Source: Bacteroidota bacterium (GTDB lineage: Bacteria; Bacteroidota; Bacteroidia; Chitinophagales; Chitinophagaceae). From it: a stretch of 5,691 nucleotides of DNA. Under the pieces are notes generated by a model. The model ran no database searches, was not told the origin of the DNA, and worked only from the letters and a program-made list of their open reading frames with translations. The stretch's first letter is position 1. Each line of letters opens with the position of its first letter. This document shows, piece after piece, positions 5,264 to 5,691 of this stretch. The stretch is from contig JAGWPQ010000232.1 in assembly GCA_028877045.1 (NCBI GenBank), positions 1-5,691 on the forward strand, written 5' to 3'. Both the position numbers and the translations under genes were made by a program.

Positions 5264-5691
5264 ATGCTCGGAAAACTCTCAAATTGGGATGATACAATTG
5301 TTGCACTGGCTACACCGCCTGGCATCGGTGCCATTGGTGTAATAAGAATAAGCGGCGATAAGGCAATTGAGATAATTGATGAAATGTTTCCTTCAAAAAA
5401 TTTACAGTTGCAGGCTTCGCATACTTTACATGTTGGATTATTAAAGAATGCTGATGAAGTGCTTGATGAAGTTGTGATCTCTTTATTCAAATCTCCCAAA
5501 TCATATACCGGTGAAAATGTTATTGAGATAAGTTGCCATGGTTCTCCTTTCATTCAGGAAAAAATAATTCAGGCAATAATTTCAAAAGGTGTTCGAATGG
5601 CCAAGGCAGGCGAGTTTACACAAAGAGCTTTTTTAAAAGGTAAATTAGATTTAACACAGGCCGAAGCTGTTGCAGATTTAATTGCAAGTAA
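5264..5691 (+). CDS. mnmE: MnmE, tRNA uridine-34 modification GTPase (N-terminal 142 codons; cut by window edge)
   Basis: MnmE (TrmE) works with MnmG to install the 5-carboxymethylaminomethyl group on U34 of certain tRNAs, using a tetrahydrofolate-derived one-carbon unit and GTP, in the cytoplasm. The visible part is the N-terminal folate-binding domain (about 1-120): DDTIVALATPPGIGAIGVIR (9-28) is the family's hallmark opening, followed by SYTGENVIEISCHGSP (80-95) and the AGEFTQRAFLKGKLDLTQAEA stretch at about 115-135 that leads into the helical domain. The G domain (expected after about residue 215) and the C-terminal Cys motif lie outside the window; the full family length is about 450-465. 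The ATG at 5264 directly follows an in-frame TAA (5261-5263) and no other Met occurs before residue 41, so the start is firm. It is read in the same direction as tonB but has its own promoter and an upstream terminator, so it is probably a separate unit. Confidence 0.96.
   Translation, partial: MLGKLSNWDDTIVALATPPGIGAIGVIRISGDKAIEIIDEMFPSKNLQLQASHTLHVGLLKNADEVLDEVVISLFKSPKSYTGENVIEISCHGSPFIQEKIIQAIISKGVRMAKAGEFTQRAFLKGKLDLTQAEAVADLIAS

Noticed and set aside
5260..5553. 97-codon minus-strand frame opposite the start of mnmE
   Set aside because: It is antisense to the strongly recognised MnmE N-terminal domain; no independent support.

Overview
The window looks like chromosomal DNA from a member of the Bacteroidota, most likely Chitinophagaceae or a close relative. 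The basis is low GC by eye, starts without clear Shine-Dalgarno sequences, a TTG/TAnnTTTG-type promoter, an ExbB-ExbD-ExbD-TonB gene order, TonB proteins with the N-terminal YGAYNLR-type motif typical of this phylum, and a secreted CarboxypepD_reg-like protein next door. The lineage is inferred from family resemblance, not from a search.

Layout: (1) 1-685, minus strand: most of a secreted protein with a carboxypeptidase-regulatory-like domain, cut by the window's left edge. (2) 686-1082: a 397-base AT-rich divergent intergenic region with a perfect 21-bp palindrome, a second short palindrome, a 10-bp direct repeat and a possible exbB promoter. (3) 1083-4142, plus strand: exbB, two different exbD genes and tonB, closely spaced (72, 35 and 49 bases) and closed by a strong intrinsic terminator at 4185-4215. 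(4) 4319-5161: a second, intact tonB paralogue beyond that terminator, with a small hairpin just before its start and its own probable terminator. (5) 5264 to the right edge: the first 142 codons of mnmE, a tRNA-modification GTPase, with a good Bacteroidota promoter that would give a nearly leaderless mRNA.

How the genes work together: ExbB and the ExbD proteins should form the inner-membrane proton-driven motor. It energises TonB, whose periplasmic C-terminal domain docks with TonB-dependent outer-membrane transporters (SusC/RagA-like and siderophore receptors in this phylum). Two ExbD and two TonB versions around one ExbB suggest a mixed or switchable complex. The mnmE gene is a housekeeping neighbour with no evident functional link, and the minus-strand secreted protein is divergently transcribed and of unknown role.

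I see no mobile element, CRISPR array, rRNA or tRNA, and no clear sign of a wholly new system. The points most worth a second look are the duplicated TonB split by a terminator, the conserved TonB cytoplasmic motif beside a diverged membrane helix, the enlarged first ExbD, and the palindromes in the non-coding stretches.
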